The notes: generated by a model from the sequence alone, not told the origin. A DNA stretch of 64,000 nucleotides from an uncultured Prevotella sp. (GCA_937922435.1 CAKZVT010000025.1:1-64000); one strand, 5' to 3'; numbered from the stretch's first letter, positions 36,492 to 46,101 are shown. Translations and numbers: made by a program.

Positions 36492-36518
36492 ATCGGTTGG
36501 AAAATTTTTCAACAACTC

Positions 36519-36716
36519 ATGTATTCGGATGCAGAGAAAACCGAAGCCATAGCCAAGGCAAGAAGCATTTTGGAGGAATTTCATGCAAAAGGCGCATGGT
36601 ATCGGGAAAAAGCATTACCTTTGCACCAGCCTTGGTCGATAGACAAGGCTCGACATAGAAGTAAGACAAGCGTGTCTTGCACAGACTGTTTCTCAACTCA
36701 AAAAACGACCAAATAA
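36519..36716 (+). CDS. Doubtful small ORF in the gap before the PAP2 gene
   Basis: 65 codons from ATG at 36519 (MYSDAEKTEAIAKARSILEE), of which the first 45 look protein-like and the rest (SVSCTDCFSTQ) do not. It could be the end of a decayed gene. No family is recognised. The gap 36402-36976 otherwise shows only the hairpin at 36444-36491. Confidence 0.2.
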   Translation: MYSDAEKTEAIAKARSILEEFHAKGAWYREKALPLHQPWSIDKARHRSKTSVSCTDCFSTQKTTK

Positions 36717-36976
36717 AAAGAGTGAAGGGGAAACGGGGTTGAAGTGCGCCCGGCATAGCGGGTGTATGCTTTGCCTTGTTTTATCCTTTCCGGGTTCTTG
36801 GTCGTTCCCTTGAGTTGGTAGGACAATGGCAAAGGACATGCCTGCCTTTTTTATGTCAATACTTAGCGTTCTGCAGAAGAAAGACAAACTCATAAATACG
36901 ACCAAAAATGAAAAGTTTTCAAATTCTGCGCCCACGCCGCAATTCGGCACACAGCCGGGTTACGGGTAAGGGGAAA

Positions 36977-37762
36977 ATGTGTTCAAACGTAAGCAAGTCA
37001 CGGCTTCGGGCAATGACGGCGGCCGCTGTGATGGCAGCCGGAATGTGCCATGTGCAAACCTCCGCGCAGGTGGCTTACACAGACAGCATCGGCAGCATGG
37101 ACGCCACGTGCAATTTCAAGGCAGCCCAACTGATTGTGCCGTCCGCGCTGATTGTGACAGGCTCAATCGGTGTATGCAACGGATGGTTTCACTCCATCAA
37201 CCACGAGGTGAAGGACGGCATGGCAGATTGGCGGAGGAACAAGTATGTAAAGGTGGACGACTACCTGCAATACCTGCCTGTGGCTGCAAACATAAGCCTC
37301 GGACTAATCGGTGTGGAAGCCAGGCATCCGTTCAGGGAAAGGATTGCCTGCACGGCAACGGCGTATATGGCCATGGGCATAATGGTAAACGTAACGAAAC
37401 GCGCCGTAGGAGAAAAGCGCCCCGACTCTAACGCCAGAAACTCGTTTCCGTCAGGACATACCGCCACCGCCTTCATGGGAGCCGAACTGGTACGCAGGGA
37501 ATACGGCAACACCATTGGAATGTGCGCCTATGCTGTTGCAACAAGCATAGCCGTGATGCGCCTGTACAACAACCGGCACTGGCTGAACGACATCATGGCT
37601 GGCGCAGGCATGGGAATTCTGTCGGCCAAAATCGGCTTCTGGCTGCTGCCGTGGGAAAAACGCCTGCTGGGCTGGGACAAAAAGAAGGACTACACGGCAT
37701 TAATACCATTTGCCGCCCTGCAAGACAAGAGCTTCTCGCTCACGTTTTGCACCACATTCTGA
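36977..37762 (+). CDS. PAP2 family membrane phosphatase
   Basis: 261 residues from ATG at 36977 (MCSNVSKSRL), chosen because the following hydrophobic stretch to TSAQ reads as a signal peptide; an ATG at 36908 is also in frame. The three PAP2 motifs are present: KRAVGEKRPD, FPSGHTATAF and RLYNNRHWLNDIMAG. Members dephosphorylate undecaprenyl pyrophosphate, phosphatidic acid or lipid A in the envelope; the substrate here is not determined. It is isolated, with a strong terminator at 37772-37799. Confidence 0.9.
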   Translation: MCSNVSKSRLRAMTAAAVMAAGMCHVQTSAQVAYTDSIGSMDATCNFKAAQLIVPSALIVTGSIGVCNGWFHSINHEVKDGMADWRRNKYVKVDDYLQYLPVAANISLGLIGVEARHPFRERIACTATAYMAMGIMVNVTKRAVGEKRPDSNARNSFPSGHTATAFMGAELVRREYGNTIGMCAYAVATSIAVMRLYNNRHWLNDIMAGAGMGILSAKIGFWLLPWEKRLLGWDKKKDYTALIPFAALQDKSFSLTFCTTF

Positions 37763-37771
37763 AAAAATAAG

Positions 37772-37799
37772 AGGTGCAGCCTCAAATGAGGCTGCACCT
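37772..37799. terminator. Strong terminator between convergent genes
   Basis: AGGTGCAGCCTC perfectly inverted around AAAT, followed by TTTTA. It separates the PAP2 gene from the TPR gene. Confidence 0.9.
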
Positions 37800-37834
37800 T
37801 TTATTGTATATACCACTACAATACCAGCCCTGCA

Positions 37835-39259
37835 TTACTGCAACACGGTCATTGCCTGTGTGGCTGTCGGGTTCTGCGGGTCGATGGCGAGCACCTTCTC
37901 GTAATATGTCTTGGCCGTAGCATTATCTTCCTTCACGATGTAATAGTAGCCAAGATAGAGGTAAGGCTCGATGAGGAGCTTGGGATTGTCGGCGTTCTCG
38001 GTCTGCGCAATCTGTGCGTACTCCTCATAATAAGGCTTTGCAAGACCTTGCGTTGTCTCCGGGTCGAGCTGCGAATTGATACGGGCACGCATCATCGTAG
38101 CATACAGCTTGTTGCTCGGAGACTCGGAAGCTATCCTGCCGTAGATTTCGTCGGCCTTCTTGAAGGCGTTAACCTTGTCTGCCGTAAGAGAATCGATGGC
38201 TGTTGCCTGTTGCATGTAGAGCTTTGCAAGGCCGTCAAGGTCGGGCACTGAAGGCTTCTCAATCTTGCTCAAATACTGGTCGTAGTAAGCAAGACCGTTG
38301 GTGAAATCACCCTTGGCGATGTATGCGTCAGACATCTGCTTGCGCACGTCATTCAGCTCGGCGTTCATCTCCAAAGCCTTCTTGAACTGCTCGATGGCCT
38401 GGTCGAATGCTTTGTCACCCATGAGGGCGTAGCCGTAATACTGATAGTCGCGGGCAGAAATCTTAGCGCTGTCAGACTTGTTGAAAAGCGCATCGGCATA
38501 CTTCAGCGCGTTCTTATAGTCCTTAAGGTCGGTGTAGTTGTAGAACGTTATACGGTTCATGGCCGCGCTACGCGGATTCTTGCTTACACCGAACAGTGAA
38601 ACCTCAAGACTCTTCTGTGAATTGGCAAGAAGAAGCTCTGCGGTTGCGTATTCCGTAAGATAATTTTCCTTCAACTGGTTCTTGTCTACCTTTGCATAAT
38701 ACTCGGCCGCCTGCTCCAACTTGTTGGCACCATAGAAGAAATGACCTGCTTCGGCATCGACAGGATAAGTCGGGTCTACGGCACGCAGCTCCTCCAGTTT
38801 GGCAACAGCGCCCTCCGGGTCTACCTTGCGGTAAACTGCAGCATACTTTACATAACCTGTAGGATTAGCCGGGTCAAAGTGAATGGCTTGGTTATAAAAA
38901 CTTGCCGCACCGCCACCCTCGTTGCTGCTCAATGCCGCGAGGTCGCCAAGAAGTATTGAAGCAAGAGCCTTACCCTTGTTGTCCTTTCCACGCTCAATAG
39001 CCATCTCGGCATACTCACGGGCGGAAGCCGTATCACGGATTTCAAGGAAGGCGCGGCCAAGTCCGGCCAAAGCCTCGGCGTTTTTCTTGTTCTCCTTTAC
39101 GAAATCCTTTACCTGGTCTTCAAATGCGGCAGGATTAGACTTGTTGCTTACTACTACTTTCGTGATGTCATCAACTTGCGATTTAACATCCTGTGCCACC
39201 GAAGGAGCCGATACAATTGTTATCAATGCTCCTGCAAAAAAATATTTTATTGCTTTCAT
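37835..39259 (-). CDS. Tetratricopeptide repeat protein of the ExbBD-TonB-PstS operon
   Basis: 474 residues from the second Met (MKAIKYFFAG), with a signal peptide ending near SVAQ. The body is made of TPR-like helical pairs (for example PTGYVKYAAVYRKVDPEGAV and ALMGDKAFDQAIEQFKKALE) from about 25 to the end. It is the last gene of the exbB-exbD-exbD-tonB-pstS-like-TPR operon, an order conserved in Bacteroidales, and should lie in the periplasm, where it may organise the TonB machinery or link it to envelope partners. The precise role is unknown. Confidence 0.9.
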   Translation of the reverse strand: MKAIKYFFAGALITIVSAPSVAQDVKSQVDDITKVVVSNKSNPAAFEDQVKDFVKENKKNAEALAGLGRAFLEIRDTASAREYAEMAIERGKDNKGKALASILLGDLAALSSNEGGGAASFYNQAIHFDPANPTGYVKYAAVYRKVDPEGAVAKLEELRAVDPTYPVDAEAGHFFYGANKLEQAAEYYAKVDKNQLKENYLTEYATAELLLANSQKSLEVSLFGVSKNPRSAAMNRITFYNYTDLKDYKNALKYADALFNKSDSAKISARDYQYYGYALMGDKAFDQAIEQFKKALEMNAELNDVRKQMSDAYIAKGDFTNGLAYYDQYLSKIEKPSVPDLDGLAKLYMQQATAIDSLTADKVNAFKKADEIYGRIASESPSNKLYATMMRARINSQLDPETTQGLAKPYYEEYAQIAQTENADNPKLLIEPYLYLGYYYIVKEDNATAKTYYEKVLAIDPQNPTATQAMTVLQ

Positions 39260-39359
39260 AATCAAACTGTTTTAAAAACAATCACTTATTAAACTAATAT
39301 CAAATGAAATCGTCACTTATAAGCCTGCTACATATAGGACTACGCCAACATGCAAAAGT

Positions 39360-40319
39360 TTAATCACTCGTTACATTGACTGTCCTTACCGTTATGTCGC
39401 CTCTCATTGGCAGCAGACCCGACTTGAAAATTATCAACTGCCCCTTAGGTCCTTCTATAAAATGGGCAAATCCCCACGGCAGCCCGTTGATAGGGTCGTT
39501 GAGTAATGCATATATAGTTCTTACCAACGGATAACGTCCGTCAAGCAAGTATGCCTGGTAAGGTTTCCAGCTATTCATGTATGTAGCTGTATCCAAACGG
39601 CTTACCGACATTACGGTTATATTCTTCTTGAATGTGGTGTTAGTGGTGTCGCGCTTGTCATTCAGCCAATTAGAACCGATTATGCCAATAGAGTTAGGGG
39701 TTTTCTCCACGTAATCGATTACTTCCTTGCTGGTCTGTGCCGCCACGATATTCGGACTGTTTATGGGTTTGCCACCAAGCAATGAATCGACACAGAAATG
39801 AACCGTACTCGACTTCTTGTTGTCAAAAACCACTAAAATGTCACCTCGTTTTGACCCGGGCACTATGTCGCTCCAAGTCTTCGCCTGTCCGCTAAGCACA
39901 CGCTTAATATCTTTCACGGTAATACATGAATCTGTATTCTCCTTATTGATGATAAGCGACAGCCCGTCATAAGCCAAGGGTATGGCTACAGGCAGATAAT
40001 TACGGGCTTTAAGGTTGTCAAACTCTTCTTTCGTGAAATTTCTTGTAGTGATGGCAAGCTGTATGCTGTCAGTCATAAGCATGTTTACAGCATCAAGCTC
40101 GTTGGTGTAAATTGGAGTTAATTCCGACTCACGATAGATACTTTCAAATACTTGTATCTGCTCGTCAATAATAGGGCTAAAACTTTCGTCAGAAGCGAAA
40201 GATATCGCTCCTGACGAATAAGTATCTGTCCGACCGCTCTTGGGCTTGTCGGCACAAGCCGAAACAAGCCACAAAAGCAGCGTAAATCCTACAAAACCGT
40301 AGAATAGCTCTTTTCTCAT
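39360..40319 (-). CDS. PstS-like phosphate-binding family lipoprotein
   Basis: 319 residues; lipobox LWLVSAC (Cys 22). Type II periplasmic binding protein fold of the PstS-like group: AISFASDESFSPIIDEQIQ at the start, LAYDGLSLIINKEN, the KDIKRVLSGQAKTWSDI segment and the TIYALLNDPINGLPWGFAHF end. No pstCAB transporter genes are nearby. In Bacteroidales this paralogue always travels with exbBD-tonB, so it may sense a ligand for the TonB complex instead of feeding an ABC importer; that is inference. It begins 10 bases after tonB. Confidence 0.88.
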   Translation of the reverse strand: MRKELFYGFVGFTLLLWLVSACADKPKSGRTDTYSSGAISFASDESFSPIIDEQIQVFESIYRESELTPIYTNELDAVNMLMTDSIQLAITTRNFTKEEFDNLKARNYLPVAIPLAYDGLSLIINKENTDSCITVKDIKRVLSGQAKTWSDIVPGSKRGDILVVFDNKKSSTVHFCVDSLLGGKPINSPNIVAAQTSKEVIDYVEKTPNSIGIIGSNWLNDKRDTTNTTFKKNITVMSVSRLDTATYMNSWKPYQAYLLDGRYPLVRTIYALLNDPINGLPWGFAHFIEGPKGQLIIFKSGLLPMRGDITVRTVNVTSD

Positions 40320-40329
40320 CTTGCGTTTA

Positions 40330-41157
40330 TTACTGCAGTTTGAAAGTTACCGGCAGCGTGTACCTTACATTCACGGTAGTACCGTTCTGCTTACCCGGAG
40401 TCCACTTCGGCATACTGCTTACGACGCGTATAGCCTCCTTGTCCAACGACGGGTCAACGCCACGGGCAACCCTTACATCTGAAATAGAACCAGTCTTGCT
40501 AACGACAAACTGTACGATAACTCGACCCTCGATGCCGTTCTCTGCCGCGATTACAGGGTATTTGATATTATCCCTCAACCACGCCATCAAAGCACCCTGG
40601 CCACCAGGGAACGAAGGCTGCTCCTCAACTACGTCGAAGACCTTGTTCTCTTCTTCCTTCGGAGGTTCAGGCTGAGCGATTTCCTCCTTGGCCTTGAGCA
40701 CCTCGCCACCGATTTCATCGTTACCGATAACGTTGAACGCACCGATGGTAGTCTTGGTCTTCTGGAGGTCATCCTGGTTCTTCATTTCTTCTTCAGGTTT
40801 CACTTCCTCGTCCTTCTTAATGACAGGTGCAGTGAACTTGATAGAACTCTTCACCTTCTCTACCTGCTTAGGCTGCTCAATCTTGACAGGAGCCTTCTTC
40901 TCCACCTTCGGTTCCTTCTTCGTCTGGATAGACGAAAGTTCCACCGCTGTAGTTACGGCAACCCTCTGATTGGCCTGAATTACATTCTTGATCGCTATGG
41001 CAGAGAATATGACAACAGCAGCAATAAGCACGATTAAGATTGACCAAATGTTGCGCTTGCCAGTACTCTTACGAAGCCTATATGCTCCGTAGGACTGGTT
41101 TCTGCCCTCAAACACAAGGTCGCACCATGCATTAGATATTAAATCTACTTTTGACAT
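40330..41157 (-). CDS. tonB: TonB-type energy transducer
   Basis: 275 residues. One N-terminal membrane anchor (IWSILIVLIAAVVIFSAI, about 36-53), a Lys/Glu/Pro-rich periplasmic spacer (KKEPKVEKKAPVKIEQPKQ onward) and a C-terminal TonB domain beginning near FPGGQGALMAWLRDNIKYP and ending in YTLPVTFKL. Transmits proton-motive force from ExbBD to TonB-dependent outer-membrane receptors such as the SusC protein in this window. The N-terminus has the YGAYRLRK motif usual in Bacteroidetes TonB. Confidence 0.93.
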   Translation of the reverse strand: MSKVDLISNAWCDLVFEGRNQSYGAYRLRKSTGKRNIWSILIVLIAAVVIFSAIAIKNVIQANQRVAVTTAVELSSIQTKKEPKVEKKAPVKIEQPKQVEKVKSSIKFTAPVIKKDEEVKPEEEMKNQDDLQKTKTTIGAFNVIGNDEIGGEVLKAKEEIAQPEPPKEEENKVFDVVEEQPSFPGGQGALMAWLRDNIKYPVIAAENGIEGRVIVQFVVSKTGSISDVRVARGVDPSLDKEAIRVVSSMPKWTPGKQNGTTVNVRYTLPVTFKLQ

Positions 41158-41196
41158 TGTCTTTACGTTTTAAATGTTAACCAACGACAATTACTG

Positions 41197-41850
41197 TCAG
41201 TTGAACCGCACGCCCTTCTTGGTGAGGAGCTGCTTGTCTTCCGGAGTAATGTTGTCGATGACATACTTACCTATACTGCAAATCTGCATCTCGTCCAGAG
41301 CGTCAACCAAATTCTTATAAGAAGCATCGTCCGTTGCCTTGATGATGATTGTCAACGTAGGAATCTTCTGCCCATTGACGTTACCATCCTTCAGCTTGTC
41401 AAGCTCCTTATTGTAAATGGAATCAGGATACTTAGCAGGGTCTTTGAGTTTCTTGGCATCAAGTTCCGCTTTTGCCTTCAATATTGCAGCTACAGGAACC
41501 GTACCGTCTTCAGTTACGTGATTGATAAGCACGTCACGTATACCCTTTGACCCCCATGTAGTTTCCTTCAGGCAAGAAGGGTCTTCGTAGTTGGGGATAC
41601 CTGCTACATAATAAATCTTATCATTCCCGGCTACAAAGATTGTAATAGTCTGTGAAGCCTTAGTTGCAGTCTTGTCCTGCTCTTGCACATTCTGGTCATT
41701 GCTCGGCATGGTCAAGAGCATAGCCTGGGGCTTGCTCAAGGACGTACACAGCATGAAGAACGTGATAAGAAGCATCATCATGTCCACCATAGGCGTGAAG
41801 TCCACGCGAAGGTCGATTTTCTTCTGTCTACTTACTTTCTTTTTTGCCAT
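41197..41850 (-). CDS. exbD: ExbD/TolR biopolymer transport protein (second copy)
   Basis: 217 residues. A basic N-terminus and RVDFTPMVDMMMLLITFFM, with the membrane aspartate essential for proton use, followed by a periplasmic domain. It is longer than usual (about 140 residues) because of an insert near 70-160 containing the KLKDPAKYPDSIYNKELDKL segment. It starts three bases after the first exbD. Confidence 0.93.
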   Translation of the reverse strand: MAKKKVSRQKKIDLRVDFTPMVDMMMLLITFFMLCTSLSKPQAMLLTMPSNDQNVQEQDKTATKASQTITIFVAGNDKIYYVAGIPNYEDPSCLKETTWGSKGIRDVLINHVTEDGTVPVAAILKAKAELDAKKLKDPAKYPDSIYNKELDKLKDGNVNGQKIPTLTIIIKATDDASYKNLVDALDEMQICSIGKYVIDNITPEDKQLLTKKGVRFN

Positions 41851-41853
41851 GTC

Positions 41854-42465
41854 TTAGTCCTCCACTTTTTTATAAGAAGTGATAAGCTCGTAACGGTTTT
41901 GGTTCATGTCCTGAAGTTCTGACATTACTTTCTTGATAACCTTATAAGGTGTATCAGAGTCGGCCTTGATGGCCAGTTTCATGTCTGAATTTGCATCAGT
42001 AACCGTCTTCACCCAAAGCTGGAACTCGCTCATGCCACCATCAATGCTGTCAGTAGGCACACCCTTGTCTTCCTGAAACTTGTTCATCTGAGAAGACTCT
42101 TGGTTAAGGAATGCCGACATGTCATTCATTGACACGCCAATGTTTGTGGCACTGCGCACATTTTTCATCTGCGTCCCGTTCAGTGATACTCCGAACTGGT
42201 CAGCCATGGTACCAAGAGCTGCCTCCATGTCACCTGGCTTGTCCCAGCCCAAGAACACCTTACCTTTCTTATCGATAAGGATAGTCAGGACGTTCTTGTC
42301 TGTGACCTTCACCTCCGAAACTGAGCCTGGCGTATTGACCTTTACCGCCTCGTTCTTGACGAATGTTGACGTCAACATAAAGAACGTGAGCAGCAAGACC
42401 ATCACGTCGCTCATCGGAGTCATGTCGATCCAGATGGACTGTCTCTTAATTTTTACTTTACCCAT
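41854..42465 (-). CDS. exbD: ExbD/TolR biopolymer transport protein (first copy)
   Basis: 203 residues with WIDMTPMSDVMVLLLTFFML at the N-terminus; the membrane aspartate is present. The periplasmic part includes VLTILIDKKGKVFLGWD and a C-terminal IKADSDTPYKVIKKVMSELQ segment typical of ExbD. Two different ExbD proteins beside one ExbB suggest a heteromeric ExbD dimer in the channel. Confidence 0.93.
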   Translation of the reverse strand: MGKVKIKRQSIWIDMTPMSDVMVLLLTFFMLTSTFVKNEAVKVNTPGSVSEVKVTDKNVLTILIDKKGKVFLGWDKPGDMEAALGTMADQFGVSLNGTQMKNVRSATNIGVSMNDMSAFLNQESSQMNKFQEDKGVPTDSIDGGMSEFQLWVKTVTDANSDMKLAIKADSDTPYKVIKKVMSELQDMNQNRYELITSYKKVED

Positions 42466-42494
42466 AGTAATTAAAATTTAAAGGGTTAGTAAAA

Positions 42495-43325
42495 TTAAGC
42501 TTCGTCCGTGTGATTGGCTTCGTATGTCTGAGCAATAGAATAACCAACCTCATCGAGTGCGTATGTCAGCTTGTCGATCTTGTTTGTGAATGTGTTATAA
42601 GCAATAACCGAGCACCAAGAAGTCAAAATACCGAACGCGGTGTTAATCAACGCCTCAGAAATACCTGTAGAAAGAGCGAGAGAGTCGCCACCGCCACCAG
42701 CTGCCAAAGCCTGGAATGAACGAATCATACCGATGACAGTACCAAGAAGTCCGGTAAGCGTACCAAGCGTAACGATGGTTGCGAGAATCGGGAGGTTCAT
42801 CTGCAAGGTAGGCATCTCAAGCTGTGTAGCCTCCTCGTGAGCCTGCTGGATTTTAGCCACCTTCTGAGCTTTCTTCAGACCAGGAGCTGTTTCCATCTCC
42901 TTGTATGCACGGAGAGAAGCAGAAACGACATTTGCAACTGAGCCTCTCTGCTTGTCGCAAATGCTTTGAGCTGCTGCGAAATCGCCTTTGCTTACGGCTG
43001 CCTTAACGTTCAAAACGAACTTAGCCAAAGAGCCTTTGCCGAAAGCTGTGCGGAGAGCGAGCCAACGCTCGATGCTCAGTGCGATGACAGTAAGCAAGAG
43101 GGTCTGAATGATAGGCACGATGATACCACCTTTGTAGATAGTTCCGAGAAGGTTTGTCGGGTGACCATCGGGGTCGTTGCCTGCGAAGTTAGAAGGATTG
43201 CCGAGCAGGAACATGTATATGCAAATCGCGATGATAAGACATACAACGATAACCCAAATCGCTGCTCTGATTCCCTGGAAGCCCTGACTTTTCTTAGGGC
43301 TTGCTGCCTTTTGTGTAGTTGCCAT
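42495..43325 (-). CDS. exbB: ExbB/TolQ proton channel protein
   Basis: 276 residues with three membrane segments: IWVIVVCLIIAICIYMFLLG at the N-terminus, then two in the C-terminal half (around LPILATIVTLGTLTGLLGTV and AFGILTSWCSVIAYNTF). The MotA/TolQ/ExbB signature is clear. Forms the pentameric inner-membrane proton channel with ExbD. First gene of the operon; a -7 box lies about 110 bases upstream. Confidence 0.94.
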   Translation of the reverse strand: MATTQKAASPKKSQGFQGIRAAIWVIVVCLIIAICIYMFLLGNPSNFAGNDPDGHPTNLLGTIYKGGIIVPIIQTLLLTVIALSIERWLALRTAFGKGSLAKFVLNVKAAVSKGDFAAAQSICDKQRGSVANVVSASLRAYKEMETAPGLKKAQKVAKIQQAHEEATQLEMPTLQMNLPILATIVTLGTLTGLLGTVIGMIRSFQALAAGGGGDSLALSTGISEALINTAFGILTSWCSVIAYNTFTNKIDKLTYALDEVGYSIAQTYEANHTDEA

Positions 43326-43432
43326 AATTTTAATTTAATTTGTTAGTTAATTATTAAGTTATAAAGTTTCGATTTAACGTTAATAGACTTCTTGTTTTTC
43401 GGTAAAAGGCCGTCCTCGCATGTACAAGCACA

Positions 43433-43440
43433 CAAAGATA
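43433..43440 (-). promoter_or_regulatory. -7 box of the exbB operon promoter (tentative)
   Basis: TATCTTTG (TAnnTTTG) on the minus strand, 108 bases upstream of the exbB ATG. No convincing -33 box at the right spacing, so only moderate support. Confidence 0.4.
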
Positions 43441-43543
43441 ACCATATTACAAAAAACAGAAGCACATGACCCTGTGTTTTTAACAATGTTTTTGACTTTT
43501 ATCAATATCTTTTCGTTACACAAAGCCATCCAGCCGCAAGCTT

Positions 43544-44737
43544 TCACTTCAACTTCGCCAAAGCCGCTTTCACTCTCGCCATGGCTTCACGTATGTTATC
43601 ATCGCTTGTGGCATAGCTTATGCGGAAACACTCCGAATCGCCGAAAGCATCGCCTGCAACCGTCGCAACATGCCCTACTTCAAGCAGATACAAAGCGAAA
43701 TCGGTAGAATTGCAGATTGTGCGCACGCCGTCACTCTTTCCGAAGAAACTGCTACACTTGGGGAACACATAGAAAGCTCCCTCCGGAACGTTTACGTCCA
43801 AGCCGGGAATTTCTTTTATCAGGCTTACAATCAAGTCGCGCCTACGTTCAAAAGCCTTCCTCATGTCCTCCACACAATCCTGCGATGCGGTATAAGCAGC
43901 AACCGCAGCTTTTTGGCTTACAGAACAGGGGCCGCTCGTGTACTGCCCTTGCAGTTTGTTGCAACCTTTGACAATCCATTCCGGAGCGGCAATGAATCCT
44001 ATGCGCCATCCTGTCATGGCATAAGCCTTCGACACTCCGTTCACAACAATAGTCCGTTCCTTCATGCCGGGAACGTGTGCAATGCTGTTGTGCCTGCCTA
44101 TATAATTAATGTGTTCATAGATTTCGTCCGCCAGGACATAAAGCCCCTCATGTCTTTTTATAACTTCGGCCAGCCCTTCAAGCTCCGCCTTGGAGTACAC
44201 GCTGCCGGTAGGATTGCTTGGCGAGCAGATTATCAACATGCGCGTCTTTGGCGTTATTGCGGCTTCGAGTTGCTCGGGAGTAATCTTGAAGTTCTGTTCG
44301 AAGCCTGCCTCAAGAATAACAGGCACGCCTCCGGCCAACTTGACCATTTGCGGATAACTAACCCAATAAGGCGCAGGTATTATCACTTCCTCGCCGTCAT
44401 TGACAAGTGCCATAACCGTGTTGCATACGCTTTGCTTCGCGCCATTTGACACCAGCACTTCATTCACAGAGTAGTCAAGGCCGTTTTCCCTCTTAAGCTT
44501 CTCCACTATGGCCTCACGCAAATCCATATATCCAGGCACAGGAGAATACCTCGAATAATTGTCATCGATGGCTTTCTTGGCTGCAGCCTTTATGTGTTCC
44601 GGGGTGTTGAAGTCAGGCTCACCGACACTCATGTTGATTACATCGATGCCCTGTGCCTTCATCTCGCCGCTTTTCTGCGACATTGCGAGAGTGGCTGAAG
44701 GAGCCAAACGATTAAGACGGTCTGATAATTGTGCCAT
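43544..44737 (-). CDS. aspC: Pyridoxal-phosphate aminotransferase (aspartate aminotransferase type)
   Basis: 397 residues from ATG at 44737 (MAQLSDRLNRLAPSATLAMS). Class I/II aminotransferase of the subgroup Ib: SVGEPDFNTPEHIK near 40-53, SPSNPTGSVYSKAEL, DEIYEHINY, and the Schiff-base lysine in VNGVSKAYAMTGWRIGF near 225-241. Likely transfers amino groups between aspartate and 2-oxoglutarate, though prephenate or other substrates are used by close relatives. It is about 120 bases downstream of ribBA on the same strand. Confidence 0.92.
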   Translation of the reverse strand: MAQLSDRLNRLAPSATLAMSQKSGEMKAQGIDVINMSVGEPDFNTPEHIKAAAKKAIDDNYSRYSPVPGYMDLREAIVEKLKRENGLDYSVNEVLVSNGAKQSVCNTVMALVNDGEEVIIPAPYWVSYPQMVKLAGGVPVILEAGFEQNFKITPEQLEAAITPKTRMLIICSPSNPTGSVYSKAELEGLAEVIKRHEGLYVLADEIYEHINYIGRHNSIAHVPGMKERTIVVNGVSKAYAMTGWRIGFIAAPEWIVKGCNKLQGQYTSGPCSVSQKAAVAAYTASQDCVEDMRKAFERRRDLIVSLIKEIPGLDVNVPEGAFYVFPKCSSFFGKSDGVRTICNSTDFALYLLEVGHVATVAGDAFGDSECFRISYATSDDNIREAMARVKAALAKLK

Positions 44738-44857
44738 AATAAAGTTGATTTGTCCCTGCAAAATTAATTAATTTATTCGTTTTTCGGAAATAAAAGAAGT
44801 GATATTTTCATGACAAAAACAAAAAAGCGCCTACATTAAGGCTACATTTCGGCATTT

Positions 44858-46066
44858 TTACAGATGCAGAGTATGCCCCATGCGGTCTTTCTTTGTCTTC
44901 AAGTATTTATAGTCATACTCGTTTGGAGTTATCTCTATAGGCACATTCTCCACTATTTCAAGGCCGTAGGCTTCCAGCCCCACGCGCTTGGTAGGATTGT
45001 TCGTCATCAGCCTCATCTTGTGTACCCCAAGATGGCGGAGCATCTGCGCACCGCAACCGTAGTCGCGCTCGTCGGGCTTGAAGCCGAGATGCACATTCGC
45101 GTCGACCGTGTCATACCCCTCCTCTTGCAGCTTGTACGCCTCGATTTTGTTCATAAGACCAATGCCGCGGCCTTCCTGCTGCATGTATATCAGTACGCCC
45201 TTGCCTTCCTTTTCTATCATTTGCATTGCCTTGTGCAGCTGCTGTCCGCAGTCGCAGCGCTTGCTTCCGAGGATGTCGCCAGTGGCGCACGACGAATGCA
45301 CGCGCACCAGAATGGGCTCGTCTTCCCTCCACTCGCCCTTTATCAAGGCCATGTGTTCAAGACCGCTACTTGTCTGGCGGAAAGGAATCAGCTTGAAATG
45401 CCCGTACTCTGTAGGCATGTCCACAGTCTGTCCTACCGTTATCAGCGACTCGCGCTGCAGGCGGTAGGCTATCAGGTCCTTTATGGATATTATTTTAAGG
45501 CCGTATTCGGCGGCAAACTCAAGCAGTTGTGGCAAGCGCGCCATCGTTCCGTCGTCATTCATGATTTCCATCAACGCGCCGGCAGGATAAAGCCCGGCCA
45601 GTTTGCACAAGTCAACCGCAGCCTCGGTGTGTCCGCTGCGCCTCAACACTCCGTTGTCTTGGGCATAGAGCGGATTTATGTGTCCCGGCCGGCCAAAAGT
45701 CTTTGGGGTGGATGCAGGGTCGGCAAGAGCCTTTATGGTTTCAGCCCTGTCGTGCGCCGAAACTCCTGTTGTGCAGCCTTCGAGCTTGTCTATTGTCACG
45801 GTAAAAGGTGTGCCTAGCACCGACGTGTTCTCTACCACTTGGCGCGGCAGGTCAAGCTCGTCGCACCTGCTTAAGGTTATAGGTGCGCACAGCACTCCAC
45901 GCGCGTGCTTGAGCATGAAGTTCACCTTCTCGGCGGTAATTTTTTCCGCAGCGATAATCAGGTCGCCTTCATTCTCCCTGTCTTCGTCGTCAACTACTAT
46001 GACAAACTTTCCTTCCTTGAAATCGGCCAAAGCCTCTTCCACGGTATTTATTTTCATCTTTTCCAT
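44858..46066 (-). CDS. ribBA: Bifunctional DHBP synthase / GTP cyclohydrolase II
   Basis: 402 residues from ATG at 46066 (MEKMKINTVEEALADF); Met 1 at 46078 is possible. The N-terminal half is 3,4-dihydroxy-2-butanone 4-phosphate synthase (DDEDRENEGDLIIAAE, GVSAHDRAETI, GHINPLYAQ, RSGHTEAAVDL). The C-terminal half is GTP cyclohydrolase II, with zinc cysteines in SCATGDILGSKRCDCGQQ and the QEGRGIGLMNKIEAY loop. Both feed riboflavin synthesis from ribulose 5-phosphate and GTP. It begins about 35 bases after the LptF/G gene. I see no FMN riboswitch in front of it. Confidence 0.95.
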   Translation of the reverse strand: MEKMKINTVEEALADFKEGKFVIVVDDEDRENEGDLIIAAEKITAEKVNFMLKHARGVLCAPITLSRCDELDLPRQVVENTSVLGTPFTVTIDKLEGCTTGVSAHDRAETIKALADPASTPKTFGRPGHINPLYAQDNGVLRRSGHTEAAVDLCKLAGLYPAGALMEIMNDDGTMARLPQLLEFAAEYGLKIISIKDLIAYRLQRESLITVGQTVDMPTEYGHFKLIPFRQTSSGLEHMALIKGEWREDEPILVRVHSSCATGDILGSKRCDCGQQLHKAMQMIEKEGKGVLIYMQQEGRGIGLMNKIEAYKLQEEGYDTVDANVHLGFKPDERDYGCGAQMLRHLGVHKMRLMTNNPTKRVGLEAYGLEIVENVPIEITPNEYDYKYLKTKKDRMGHTLHL

Positions 46067-46101
46067 ATTGATGTACACCTTTCTTATATATTAGTCCGGC
46101 G

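Noticed and set aside
37835..40319. Phosphate (Pst) uptake operon
   Set aside because: No pstC, pstA, pstB or phoU is near; the PstS-like gene belongs to the TonB operon.
44858..46101. FMN riboswitch in front of ribBA
   Set aside because: The upstream gap is only about 35 bases and shows none of the conserved elements.
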